A stretch of 59,365 nucleotides of DNA from contig CAJTRZ010000012.1 in NCBI GenBank assembly GCA_910578975.1, forward strand, positions 1 to 59,365, given 5' to 3'. Below are positions 17,571 through 26,400 of this stretch, piece after piece. A program made the position numbers and the translations under genes. Below the pieces are notes generated by a model, which saw only the letters and a program-made list of their open reading frames with translations, searched no databases and was not told the DNA's origin. Source of the stretch: an uncultured Eubacterium sp. (lineage in GTDB: Bacteria > Bacillota > Clostridia > Lachnospirales > Lachnospiraceae). Position 1 is the stretch's first letter. Each line of letters starts with the position of its first letter.

Positions 17571-17608
17571 GCAGTATACATGACTTTGTGTTTTCGCGTA
17601 AAATTGTG

Positions 17609-17637
17609 TTGACGTCTGGTTTTAGGTATGCTATATT
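17609..17637 (+). promoter_or_regulatory. Strong promoter of rpmG-secE-nusG
   Basis: ttgacg (17609-17614), a 17-nt spacer and tatatt (17632-17637) with an extended -10 TGC directly before it. A leader of about 100 nt follows to the rpmG start; it includes a run of nine or ten T near 17660. Confidence 0.85.
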
Positions 17638-17746
17638 AGTAGTGCGTAAGAAGAGAGGGTCTTTTTTTTTTGCAATAATTTTAATACGAAATTATTCATT
17701 ATATATAGAAGAAACCCTACGAGAGAATAAAGCGGAGGTGAAACTC

Positions 17747-17896
17747 ATGAGAACAAAAATTACATTAGAGTGTACAGAGTGCAAGCAGAGAAATTACAAT
17801 ACAACAAAGGATAAGAAGACTCATCCAGATAGAGTTGAGACAAAGAAATATTGTAAGTTCTGCAAGAAACATACAATGCATAAAGAGACAAAATAG
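17747..17896 (+). CDS. rpmG: 50S ribosomal protein L33
   Basis: A 49-residue zinc-ribbon type L33 with both CxxC pairs (CTECK and CKFCK), the basic TTKDKKTHPDRVETKKYC core and a Lys-rich tail. It binds 23S rRNA near the E site. GGAGGTG at 17733-17739 fixes the ATG at 17747; an upstream in-frame extension from 17588 overlaps the promoter and is not real. It is first in the conserved rpmG-secE-nusG order, with 23 bp to secE. Confidence 0.97.
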   Translation: MRTKITLECTECKQRNYNTTKDKKTHPDRVETKKYCKFCKKHTMHKETK

Positions 17897-17919
17897 TCTA
17901 TTTGGAGGTGAAATGAATT

Positions 17920-18120
17920 ATGGCAGAAGCTAAGAAAAAAGGCGGCTTAAAAAACTGGTGGACAGGATTAAAAGCTGAGTTTTCAAAAATTATATGGCCT
18001 ACAAAAGCATCAATTATCAGACAGACTGTTGTTGTTGTAATTGTCACAGTTATTATGGGAGTTCTTATTGGAATGATTGACCAAGTTGTTCAGTTTGGTT
18101 TAACAAATATTATGAAATAA
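17920..18120 (+). CDS. secE: Preprotein translocase subunit SecE
   Basis: A 66-residue single-span SecE of the short Gram-positive type. The cytoplasmic amphipathic part holds the family block LKAEFSKIIWPTKASIIRQT (residues ~17-36), followed by one membrane helix (VVVIVTVIMGVLIGMIDQVV). It clamps SecY in the membrane for protein export. The start has a GGAGGTG ribosome site, and the gene lies between rpmG and nusG, the standard order. Confidence 0.96.
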   Translation: MAEAKKKGGLKNWWTGLKAEFSKIIWPTKASIIRQTVVVVIVTVIMGVLIGMIDQVVQFGLTNIMK

Positions 18121-18146
18121 TAAGAATAATAATAAGAGGTGATAAT

Positions 18147-18668
18147 ATGTCAGAAGCAAATTGGTATGTTGTGCATACTTATTCAGGATATGAGAATAAA
18201 GTTAAGACGAATATTGAGCAGTCTATTGAAAATAGAAAGCTGCATGACCAGATATTAGAAGTATCAGTTCCGACACAGGAAGTGGTAGAATTAAAGAATG
18301 GTGTTAGAAAAGTTTCTGAGAAAAAACTTTTTCCTGGATATGTGCTTATAAACATGGTGATGAATGACGATACCTGGTATGTAGTTAGAAATACTAGAGG
18401 TGTTACAGGATTCGTAGGTCCAGGATCAAAACCGGTTCCTCTTACAGCAGAAGAAATGATGACACTTGGTGTTAAGACAAATGAAAAAATCAATGTTGAT
18501 TTTGAAGAGGGCGAAATGGTTAATGTTATCGCAGGCGTTTGGGCTGGTACAGCCGGTGAGGTGAAACGTATTGATGACGCGAGACAGACAGTCACAATCA
18601 GTGTGGACATGTTTGGTAGAGAAACTCCTGTAGAGTTGAATTTTACAGAAGTGAAAAAGTTGAAATAA
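18147..18668 (+). CDS. nusG: Transcription termination/antitermination factor NusG
   Basis: A 173-residue NusG with an N-terminal NGN domain (NWYVVHTYSGYENKVKTNIE, LFPGYVLINM, WYVVRNTRGVTGFVG) and a C-terminal KOW domain (GEMVNVIAGVWAGTAGEVKRID, residues ~118-140). It binds RNA polymerase and controls pausing and coupling with translation. AGAGGTGA before the ATG at 18147 supports the start. A hairpin 20 nt after the stop separates it from the rplK leader. Confidence 0.97.
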   Translation: MSEANWYVVHTYSGYENKVKTNIEQSIENRKLHDQILEVSVPTQEVVELKNGVRKVSEKKLFPGYVLINMVMNDDTWYVVRNTRGVTGFVGPGSKPVPLTAEEMMTLGVKTNEKINVDFEEGEMVNVIAGVWAGTAGEVKRIDDARQTVTISVDMFGRETPVELNFTEVKKLK

Positions 18669-18687
18669 AACCTATGCGGTTTTATGA

Positions 18688-18716
18688 AAATACTGTCTGA
18701 TTTTGAGACAGTATTT
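18688..18716 (+). terminator. Hairpin between nusG and rplK
   Basis: A perfect 11-bp stem, aaatactgtct (18688-18698) with agacagtattt (18706-18716). The U-tract is short, so it may be a partial terminator or processing site allowing read-through into rplK. Confidence 0.6.
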
Positions 18717-18748
18717 ATAGAAGAATGTTTTGTGGTGTACACAAAGCA

Positions 18749-18774
18749 GTGGGAGGGGTTCCCGATAATACCAC
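18749..18774 (+). promoter_or_regulatory. L1-type ribosomal leader motif before rplK
   Basis: The block gtgggagggg...taccac precedes rplK and is closely matched by a second block before rplA (19253-19278). GUGGGAGG with closing CCAC resembles the L1 rRNA binding site, which L1 also uses to repress its own mRNA. The L1 attribution is from recall of that family. Confidence 0.55.
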
Positions 18775-18795
18775 ATTATTTAGGAGGTGCCGAAG

Positions 18796-19221
18796 ATGGC
18801 AAAGAAAGTAGAAGGATACATTAAATTGCAAATCGAAGCTGGAAAAGCAACACCAGCTCCACCAGTTGGTCCAGCACTTGGACAATGGGGATTAAACATC
18901 GTTCAGTTCACAAAGGACTTCAACGCAAGAACAGCTGATCAGCCGGGAATGATTATTCCAGTTGTAATCACTGTTTACCAGGATAAGAGTTTTAGTTTTG
19001 TAACGAAGACTCCACCGGCAGCAGTATTATTAAAGAAAGCTTGTAAGATTCAAAAAGGTGCAGGTAATTCATTAAAAGAAACTGTTGCAACAATTTCAAA
19101 AGCAGATTTACAGCAGATTGCTGAAACAAAGATGAAAGATTTAAATGCAGCTAGCGTAGAAGCAGCTATGAGCATGATTGCAGGTACAGCAAGAAGTATG
19201 GGAATCAAGGTTGAAGACTAA
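18796..19221 (+). CDS. rplK: 50S ribosomal protein L11
   Basis: A 141-residue L11, part of the GTPase-associated centre. The Pro-rich linker block KATPAPPVGPALGQWGLN (residues ~17-34) and the C-terminal rRNA-binding domain with KTPPAAVLLKKA are standard. The ATG at 18796 lies 8 nt after AGGAGG; an in-frame GTG at 18787 overlaps that ribosome site and is rejected. It is followed by rplA after 69 bp with a repeated leader motif. Confidence 0.97.
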   Translation: MAKKVEGYIKLQIEAGKATPAPPVGPALGQWGLNIVQFTKDFNARTADQPGMIIPVVITVYQDKSFSFVTKTPPAAVLLKKACKIQKGAGNSLKETVATISKADLQQIAETKMKDLNAASVEAAMSMIAGTARSMGIKVED

Positions 19222-19252
19222 TCGGTTATAATCGAAATAAGAATTGAAAAAC

Positions 19253-19278
19253 GTGGGAGGTATATCCGTTATTACCAC
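19253..19278 (+). promoter_or_regulatory. L1-type ribosomal leader motif before rplA
   Basis: The block gtgggagg...ccg..taccac sits directly before the rplA ribosome site and repeats the layout found before rplK, which suggests the same protein controls both genes. Confidence 0.55.
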
Positions 19279-19290
19279 GAGGAGGTTTAA

Positions 19291-19989
19291 ATGAAGAGAG
19301 GAAAGAAATATACAGAAGCAGCTAAGACTATTGACAGAGCTGTTCAGTATGATACAGAAGAAGCTGTTTCTTTAGTGAAGAAAGCAGCAGTTGCAAAATT
19401 TGATGAAACAATAGAATGTCACATCAGAACTGGTTGTGACGGACGTCACGCAGATCAGCAGATTCGTGGTGCTGTAGTATTACCTAACGGAACTGGTAAA
19501 ACTGTTAAAGTTTTAGTTTTCGCTAAGGGTGCTAAGGCTGATGAAGCAGAAGCAGCAGGAGCAGATTTTGTAGGTGGCGAAGAATTAATACCAAAGATTC
19601 AGAATGATGGTTGGTTTGACTTTGATGTAGTTGTAGCTACACCAGACATGATGGGTGTTGTTGGTAGACTTGGTCGTGTACTTGGACCAAAAGGCTTAAT
19701 GCCTAACCCAAAAGCAGGTACAGTAACTATGGACGTTACAAAAGCTATTGAAGATATCAAGGCTGGTAAGATTGAGTACAGACTTGATAAAGCAAACATC
19801 GTTCATGTTCCAGTTGGTAAGGCTTCATTTACAGAAGAACAGCTTACAGAAAACTTCAATGCATTAATGGATGCTATTATGAAGGTAAAACCTGCAGCTG
19901 TTAAGGGCGCTTATCTTAAGACAGTTACTCTTACATCAACAATGGGACCTGGTGTTAAAGTTAACGTTGCTAAGATTACAAATGCGTAA
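19291..19989 (+). CDS. rplA: 50S ribosomal protein L1
   Basis: A 232-residue L1 of normal length that builds the mobile L1 stalk at the ribosomal E site. Landmarks are VVLPNGTGKTVKVLVFAKG, GFV-like GADFVGGEELIPKIQ, and the signature LGRVLGPKGLMPNPKAGTV (residues ~125-145). A good GGAGGT ribosome site precedes the ATG. L1 is a likely repressor of the rplK-rplA message through the two leader motifs. Confidence 0.97.
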   Translation: MKRGKKYTEAAKTIDRAVQYDTEEAVSLVKKAAVAKFDETIECHIRTGCDGRHADQQIRGAVVLPNGTGKTVKVLVFAKGAKADEAEAAGADFVGGEELIPKIQNDGWFDFDVVVATPDMMGVVGRLGRVLGPKGLMPNPKAGTVTMDVTKAIEDIKAGKIEYRLDKANIVHVPVGKASFTEEQLTENFNALMDAIMKVKPAAVKGAYLKTVTLTSTMGPGVKVNVAKITNA

Positions 19990-20042
19990 GAACGTTTGTT
20001 GCAGGAAAGTAGCATAACTTTTGTTATGCTGATAAAGACCTG

Positions 20043-20071
20043 TTGACAATACAATTTAATTGTGCTAATAT
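20043..20071 (+). promoter_or_regulatory. Strong promoter of rplJ-rplL
   Basis: A consensus ttgaca (20043-20048), a 17-nt spacer and taatat (20066-20071) with an extended -10 TGC. It is one of the best promoters in the window. Confidence 0.88.
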
Positions 20072-20083
20072 GCACAAGTGGTT

Positions 20084-20155
20084 TAAAACCAATTGCCGAA
20101 GACAGTAGGTTTTGCGTATGCAAAGTAAGTTCGGAAATCGTCGCCTACCGAGGAA
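20084..20155 (+). promoter_or_regulatory. L10 ribosomal leader RNA
   Basis: The segment contains gccgaagacagtaggt and the closing cgcctaccgagg, the conserved pairing of the bacterial L10 leader bound by the L10-L12 complex. It lies between the rplJ promoter and an attenuator hairpin. Confidence 0.85.
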
Positions 20156-20181
20156 TTAAGTTTTATACAAAGAAACTTTAT

Positions 20182-20213
20182 GCCTTTCTGTCTTTGGATA
20201 GAAAGGCTTTTAC
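20182..20213 (+). terminator. Attenuator hairpin in the rplJ leader
   Basis: gcctttct (20182-20189) pairs with agaaaggc (20200-20207), followed by ttttactatt. It is placed to stop transcription before rplJ when L10 is in excess. Confidence 0.8.
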
Positions 20214-20276
20214 TATTGTATAAATTCGGCGAAATGAAGGTTATGACCTATAAAAAAATAAGGAGGCAAAACATTC

Positions 20277-20771
20277 ATGGCAAAAGTAGAGTTAAAGAAA
20301 CCTATCGTAGAAGAGATTTCAGAGTTACTCAATGGTGCAGCTACAGCAGTTGTAGTTGATTACCGTGGACTTACTGTTGCACAGGACACAGAGCTTCGTA
20401 GAGAATTGAGAGAAGCTGGTGTTGTATACAAGGTATACAAGAACACAATGATTAATTTTGCAATCAAAGACACAGAATTTGAAGAATTAGCTCAGCATCT
20501 TGAAGGACCAACTGCTATCGCGGTTTGTAAAGATGATGCTACAGCAGCAGCCAGAGTTTTATATAAGTTCGCTAAGAACGCTGAAGCTTTGGAAGTTAAG
20601 GGTGGTATTGTTGATGGTACTTACTATGATGAACCAGGATTAAAGAAACTTGCAAACATCCCATCAAGAGAAGTACTTCTTTCCAAGTTACTTGGATCTA
20701 TGCAGTCACCTATTACAAACTTCGCTCGTGTTATCAAGCAGATTGCTGAAAAAGACGAAGAAGCTGCATAG
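20277..20771 (+). CDS. rplJ: 50S ribosomal protein L10
   Basis: A 164-residue L10 that anchors L7/L12 dimers to the ribosome. The N-terminal globular domain carries VVDYRGLTVAQDTELRRELR and YKVYKNTMINFAI; the C-terminal helix (ASREVLLSKLLGSMQSP region onward) is the L12-binding part. AGGAGG before the ATG supports the start. With L12 it represses its own message through the leader at 20084-20155. Confidence 0.97.
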   Translation: MAKVELKKPIVEEISELLNGAATAVVVDYRGLTVAQDTELRRELREAGVVYKVYKNTMINFAIKDTEFEELAQHLEGPTAIAVCKDDATAAARVLYKFAKNAEALEVKGGIVDGTYYDEPGLKKLANIPSREVLLSKLLGSMQSPITNFARVIKQIAEKDEEAA

Positions 20772-20873
20772 GATTTGAGCAATGCTCGAATGTGGCAAAA
20801 AAGAATGGAAGGACAGTGTAGATACTGTCAGTAAAACAAAAATTATATGAAATTAATTTAGGAGGAATTAACA

Positions 20874-21239
20874 ATGACAACAGCAGAAATCATTGAAGTA
20901 ATCAAAGGATTAACAGTTTTAGAATTAAACGAATTAGTAACAGCATGTGAAGAAGAATTTGGTGTATCTGCAGCAGCAGGTGTTGTAGTTGCAGCAGCTG
21001 GAGCAGAAGGCGGAGCAGCAGAAGAAAAGACTGAATTCGATGTAGAGTTAACAGAAGTTGGTGATCAGAAGGTTAAGGTTATCAAGGCTGTTAAGGATGC
21101 AACTGGTTTAGGACTTAAGGAAGCTAAGGAAGTAGTTGACGGAGCTCCTAAGGTTGTTAAAGAAGGAATTTCTAAGGAAGAAGCAGAAGCTCTTAAGAAA
21201 CAGTTAGAAGAAGTTGGAGCAACAGTTACATTAAAGTAA
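20874..21239 (+). CDS. rplL: 50S ribosomal protein L7/L12
   Basis: A 121-residue L7/L12 with the N-terminal dimer/L10-binding helix pair, an Ala/Gly-rich hinge (residues ~35-52), and the C-terminal factor-binding domain containing KVIKAVKDATGLGLKEAKEV. It recruits translation GTPases. The 102-bp gap after rplJ contains a small stem (20812-20829). A very strong terminator follows, so unlike in many bacteria it is not directly linked to rpoB. Confidence 0.97.
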   Translation: MTTAEIIEVIKGLTVLELNELVTACEEEFGVSAAAGVVVAAAGAEGGAAEEKTEFDVELTEVGDQKVKVIKAVKDATGLGLKEAKEVVDGAPKVVKEGISKEEAEALKKQLEEVGATVTLK

Positions 21240-21264
21240 TTTACGCGATGGCAATGAGCCATGC

Positions 21265-21328
21265 ATCCAAAAACAGAAAACACTCGCATAGTGCTTGCAC
21301 TTATGCAAGTGTTTTTCTGTTTTTGGAT
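21265..21328 (+). terminator. Very strong terminator after rplL
   Basis: A nearly perfect 26-bp stem (21265-21290 with 21302-21328), A-rich on the left and T-rich on the right, around a short loop. Directly upstream, atgagccatgcat (21253-21265) is the reverse complement of atgcatggctcat, found in each unit of the adjacent tandem array. Confidence 0.9.
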
Positions 21329-21333
21329 ATAGG

Positions 21334-21567
21334 GCGAAGCCCGCGACCGAGCAGTAGAACTGCGAGGTATGCATGGCTCATGTGTTGTGGAAAGTGCGAA
21401 GCCCGCGACCGAGCAGTAGAACTGCGAGGTATGCATGGCTCATGTGTTGTGGAAAGTGCGAAGCCCGCGACCGAGCAGTAGAACTGCGAGGTATGCATGG
21501 CTCATGTGTTGCGGAAAGTGCGAAGCCCGCGACCGAGTAGCTGTGTTGCGAGGTGGCATGGCTCGTA
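21334..21567. repeat. 62-bp tandem repeat array, about 3.8 units
   Basis: Units start at 21334, 21396, 21458 and 21520. Units 1-3 are nearly identical (one change in the third); the fourth diverges after gcgaccgag. Each begins gcgaagcccgcgaccgag and continues with ...ctgcgaggtatgcatggctcat, so it contains the GACCGAG...CGAGGT core seen at 1-239 and 17451-17512. Short frames across it are repeat artefacts. Confidence 0.92.
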
Positions 21568-21611
21568 ATTAAGCAAATTATTCAAAGATAATATATTAGG
21601 TAAAAATTACT

Positions 21612-21700
21612 GGAGAGGTCTGATGGCACTTTGTGTTTACTCAGGCGCCGAAGGTGTACGCATATTTGTAATATGTTAATCTCTCAGGCAAAAGGACAGG
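21612..21700 (+). promoter_or_regulatory. Glycine riboswitch, single aptamer
   Basis: The aptamer shows ggagag at the 5' side, the conserved gcgccgaagg in the middle, and tctctcaggcaaaaggacag at the 3' side. Only one full aptamer is visible. The ribosome site of the downstream symporter (caggagg, 21697-21703) overlaps its 3' end and no terminator intervenes, so control is probably at translation. Confidence 0.93.
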
Positions 21701-21708
21701 AGGATAAA

Positions 21709-23112
21709 ATGAAACAATTTACTGAATTTTTAGAACAGGTAGATGCTTTGGTGTGGGGAGTACCTTTGATTGTACTTATATTAGCAGCAGGAATCTACCT
21801 TACTTTTCGTTTAAGATTACTACAGGTTTTTCATTTACCAAAAGCATTGAAATATATGTTTAAAAATGAAGAAGGGGGAGAAGGAGAAGTAACTAGTTTT
21901 GGAGCATTGTGTACAGCTCTTTCTGCAACGATTGGAACAGGAAATATTGTAGGCGTGGCTACAGCAATTGGTGTTTTGGCAGGTGGCCCCGGTGCGTTGT
22001 TCTGGATGTGGGTTGCTGCGTTTCTTGGAATGGCTACAAAGTATGCAGAAGGTTTTCTTGCAGTAAAATATAGAAAAATTAGTGCAGATGGACATGTTCT
22101 GGGTGGTCCGTTTTATTATATAGAGAATGGTATGGGACATAAATGGAAATGGCTGGCAAAAGTTTTTGCGTTTTTTGGAGCGTGTGTAGGTTTGTTTGGT
22201 ATTGGAACGTTTACTCAGGTAAATGGTATTGCTTCTGCAGTACAGTCTTTCTTTGATCCGGATAAAGCTCATACAGTGAACATATTTGGGGCAGACTATT
22301 CTATTTCTATTGTTATTACAGCGATAGTTCTGACATTGTGCGTTGGTCTGGTTATAATTGGCGGCATTAAAAGAATTGCCGGTGTTTCAGAAGTAGTAGT
22401 TCCGTTTATGGCAGTTTTATATATTGTAGCAGCGCTGGTATTGATTTTTGTAAATATTGATAAAGTTCCAGCAGCTTTTGGTGAGATATTCAAAGGTGCT
22501 TTTGGAGTAAAACCAATTGCAGGAGGTGCTTTTGCTTCTATTGCCATTGCAATGCAGAAAGGTGTAGCACGTGGAATTTTCTCTAATGAGGCAGGTCTTG
22601 GTTCTGCACCGATTGCTGCTGCAGCAGCGCAGACAAAAGAGCCGGTACGTCAGGGACTTGTTACAATGACAGGAACTTTTATTGATACGATTATTGTATG
22701 TACGATGACAGGTCTTTCGATAGTAATGATGGGAACATGGGCAGATAAGAGTCTTGAGGGAGTTCAGGTAACTACAGCAGCTTTTCAGAAAGGATTATAT
22801 TTCCTACCAACAAATGTGGCATCGCTGATATTAATGGTTTGTTTAGTGTTCTTTGCCTTCACAACGATTCTTGGCTGGGATTATTATGGAGAGAGGTGTT
22901 TAGAGTATTTATCAAATGGAAGTACGATTGCAGTGAAGGTATACAGATGGTTATACATTCTTGCAGTATTTATCGGACCTTATATGACAGTAGCAGCAGT
23001 ATGGACTATCGCAGATATCTTTAACGGATTGATGGCGATACCAAATATTATTGCATTGTTTGCTTTAAGTGGAGTAATTGTGAAAGATACCAGGGAGTAT
23101 TTCAAAAAATAA
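21709..23112 (+). CDS. Alanine/glycine:cation symporter (AGCS family)
   Basis: A 467-residue integral membrane Na+ (or H+):alanine/glycine symporter with about eleven hydrophobic helices. Family blocks are ALCTALSATIGTGNIVGVATAI, GGPGALFWMWVAAFLGMATKYAE and RGIFSNEAGLGSAPIAAAAAQT. The ATG at 21709 follows a ribosome site embedded in the glycine aptamer, so an in-frame start at 21631, inside the aptamer, is rejected. The riboswitch points to glycine as a substrate or regulatory signal. A paralogue lies at 52153-53559. The gene stands between rplL and rpoB, breaking the usual order. Confidence 0.95.
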   Translation: MKQFTEFLEQVDALVWGVPLIVLILAAGIYLTFRLRLLQVFHLPKALKYMFKNEEGGEGEVTSFGALCTALSATIGTGNIVGVATAIGVLAGGPGALFWMWVAAFLGMATKYAEGFLAVKYRKISADGHVLGGPFYYIENGMGHKWKWLAKVFAFFGACVGLFGIGTFTQVNGIASAVQSFFDPDKAHTVNIFGADYSISIVITAIVLTLCVGLVIIGGIKRIAGVSEVVVPFMAVLYIVAALVLIFVNIDKVPAAFGEIFKGAFGVKPIAGGAFASIAIAMQKGVARGIFSNEAGLGSAPIAAAAAQTKEPVRQGLVTMTGTFIDTIIVCTMTGLSIVMMGTWADKSLEGVQVTTAAFQKGLYFLPTNVASLILMVCLVFFAFTTILGWDYYGERCLEYLSNGSTIAVKVYRWLYILAVFIGPYMTVAAVWTIADIFNGLMAIPNIIALFALSGVIVKDTREYFKK

Positions 23113-23207
23113 AACATAAATATTTTATAATAGAAACTGTTGTTCTAAAGTTGGGCGGCAGCAAAATTCACAATGAAATAGAGTGTGAGACATGAAGGAT
23201 TATGCAA

Positions 23208-23242
23208 AGGGGATTGAAATGTTGATGTCATTTCAATCCCCT
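23208..23242 (+). terminator. Terminator after the AGCS symporter
   Basis: A perfect 14-bp stem, aggggattgaaatg (23208-23221) with catttcaatcccct (23229-23242), and a 7-nt loop. The tail is AT-rich rather than pure T. Confidence 0.75.
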
Positions 23243-23287
23243 ATTAATTATAGAGAGGATTATGTAATGGTAATATTGAAATTTTTC

Positions 23288-23316
23288 TTGACTCGTCCAC
23301 TAAAAAATGGTATATT
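23288..23316 (+). promoter_or_regulatory. Strong promoter of rpoB-rpoC
   Basis: ttgact (23288-23293), a 17-nt spacer and tatatt (23311-23316) with an extended -10 TGG. The 130-nt leader contains a 9-bp hairpin (23332-23340 with 23351-23359) and a second ttgaca at 23371 with a poor -10. Confidence 0.87.
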
Positions 23317-23448
23317 TAAATTTGCTATGCATTAAAAGGGGAGTAGTGCGCCCTTTTAAGAGGGATTTGGTTGACATAACGACTAAAAAACCTAATTAAA
23401 TAAAGTGATAGCATTAAATTAATTAATTATATTAAGACAAGGAGAGTA

Positions 23449-26400
23449 ATGTCAATGGAGAAGAACAGAATCAGTCCTGTAAAAGCAGGAAAAGGTATTC
23501 GTATGAGTTATTCAAGACAGAAAGAAGTTCTTGAAATGCCAAATCTTATTGAAGTGCAGAGAGATTCATATGAGTGGTTCCTTACTACAGGTCTAAGAGA
23601 AGTGTTGGATGATATTTCCCCGATTGAGGATTATGGTCAGAACTTAAGCCTTGAATTTATTGATTTCAGATTGTGTGAAGAAGACAAGAAATACACAATT
23701 GAAGAGTGTAAGGAAAGAGATGCAACTTATGCTGCACCTTTAAAGGTTAAGGTAAGACTTCATAATAAGGAGACAGGTGAATTTACAGAGCATGATATTT
23801 TCATGGGCGATTTGCCACTTATGACAGAGACAGGTACTTTTGTAATCAATGGTGCTGAGCGTGTTATTGTAAGTCAGTTAGTACGTTCACCGGGAATCTA
23901 CTATGTTATTGGTCATGATAAGGTAGGAAAGGAATTATATACATCACAAGTAATTCCAAACCGTGGAGCATGGTTAGAATATGAAACAGATTCTAATGAT
24001 GTATTTTATGTTCGTGTAGACAGAACAAGAAAAGTTCCAGTAACAGTTCTTATCAGAGCATTAGGTGTAGGAACAAATGCTGAAATTACAGAATTATTTG
24101 GTGAAGAGGAAAAACTTCTTGCTACTTTTGAAAAAGATCAGAGTGATGATTACGAGAGTGGTCTTTTAGAATTATATAAGAAGATTCGTCCGGGTGAACC
24201 ATTGAGCGTGGATAGTGCGGAATCTATTATCACAGGAATGTTCTTTGATGCAAAGAGATATGACCTTGCCAGAGTCGGAAGATATAAATATAATAAAAAA
24301 CTTTCTTATAAGAGCAGAATTGTAGGACATATTTTAGCAGAAGATGTTATTGATATGTCTACAGGTGAAGTTTTGGCAGAGGCTGGAACAAATGTTACAC
24401 AGGAACTTGCAGTTCAGATTCAGAATGCTGCTGTTCCATCAGTAATGATTCAGACAGATGTAAAAAATGAAAAAGTATTATCCAATATGGCAGTTGATAT
24501 TAACGCATATGTTGATTTTGACTGTAAGGAATTAGGTATTTTAGAGGATGTTTATTATCCGGTACTTGCTGAAATTTTAGCAGAAAATGAAACAGAAGAG
24601 GAGTTAAAGGATGCAATTAAGAGAAATGCTCATGAGTTAGTTCCAAAGCATATCACAAAAGAAGATATCCTTGCATCCATTAATTACTTATTAAATATTG
24701 AATATGGTATTGGAACACCTGATGATATTGACCACTTAGGAAACAGACGTATTCGTGCAGTAGGTGAATTGCTTCAGAACCAGTACAGAATTGGTCTTTC
24801 AAGAATGGAGAGAGTTGTTCGTGAAAGAATGACAACACAGGATCTGGAAGGCGTTTCTCCACAGACATTAATTAATATAAAACCAGTAACTGCAGCTGTT
24901 AAGGAGTTCTTTGGAAGTTCCCAGTTGTCACAGTTTATGGATCAGAACAACCCACTTGGTGAGTTAACACATAAGAGACGTTTATCAGCCCTTGGACCTG
25001 GTGGTCTTTCAAGAGACCGCGCCGGATTCGAGGTTCGAGACGTTCATTATACACATTATGGAAGAATGTGTCCGATTGAGACACCGGAAGGACCGAACAT
25101 TGGTCTGATTAACTCATTTGCGTCTTTTGCAAGATTAAATGAGTATGGATTTATTGAGGCTCCATACAGAGTTGTAGATAAATCAGATCCGGAAAATCCA
25201 CGTGTTACAGATGAAGTTGTATATATTACAGCAGACGAAGAGGATAACTACACAGTAGCACAGGCGAATGAGCCATTAGATGAAAATGGATATTTTGTAA
25301 ACAAGAATGTATCAGGACGTTATAGAGAAGAGACATCACAGTTTGACAAGAAGAGAATTGACTTGATGGACGTTTCTCCTAGAATGGTATTCTCAGTAGC
25401 TACATCCATGATTCCGTTCTTGCAGAATGATGATGCGAACCGTGCCTTAATGGGATCTAACATGCAGCGTCAGGCAGTGCCGCTTATGACGACTGAGGCA
25501 CCTGTGGTTGGTACAGGTATGGAAGGAAAGGCAGCTGTTGACTCAGGTGTCTGCGTGGTAGCGAAACGTGCAGGTGTTGTTGAAAAATCTACATCAAAAG
25601 AAATAACGGTAAGAACAGATGATGGTCAGTTAGACACATACCATCTGATTAAATTCTCAAGAAGTAACCAGAGCAACTGCTACAACCAGAGAGCTATTGT
25701 ATTCAAGGGTGACAGAGTTGAAGCAGGGGAAGTTATTGCCGATGGTGCATCAACATCCAATGGTGAGATTGCCCTTGGTAAGAACCCATTAATAGGATTT
25801 ATGACATGGGAAGGTTACAACTACGAGGATGCGGTACTTCTTAGTGAAAGATTAGTACAGGATGATGTTTATACATCTATTCATATAGAAGAATACGAGA
25901 CAGAAGCAAGAGATACAAAACTTGGACCGGAAGAGATTACAAACGACGTTCCGGGTGTCGGTGATGATGCAAGAAAAGACCTTGATGAGAGAGGTATTAT
26001 CAGAATCGGTGCGGAAGTAAGAGCCGGAGATATTTTGGTTGGTAAGGTTACTCCAAAGGGAGAGACAGAACTGACACCAGAAGAGAGACTTCTTCGTGCA
26101 ATCTTTGGTGAGAAGGCTAGAGAAGTTAGAGATACATCACTTAAGGTTCCTCATGGTGAGGCTGGTATCGTTGTTGATGCGAAGGTATTCAAAAGAGAAA
26201 ATGGAGATGAATTGGCACCAGGTGTAAACGAATCAGTTCGTATCTATATTGCTCAGAAGAGAAAGATTTCTGTTGGTGATAAGATGGCTGGTCGTCATGG
26301 TAACAAGGGTGTCGTTTCTAGAGTACTTCCAGTTGAGGATATGCCATTCCTTCCAAATGGTAGACCTCTTGATATCGTATTGAATCCTTTGGGTGTACCT

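Noticed and set aside
17588..17746. N-terminal extension of L33
   Set aside because: It overlaps a consensus promoter and has no ribosome site; the ATG at 17747 gives the normal L33 length.
21248..21498. Open frames across the 62-bp array
   Set aside because: They exist only because the repeat unit lacks stops in some frames; the peptide is itself repetitive and there are no start signals.
21631..21708. Longer start for the AGCS symporter
   Set aside because: The extension translates the glycine aptamer; the ribosome site favours 21709.
25020..25050. cgaggttcgagac within rpoB as another repeat copy
   Set aside because: It falls in a conserved protein-coding stretch (RAGFEVRDVHY) and lacks the GACCGAG partner.
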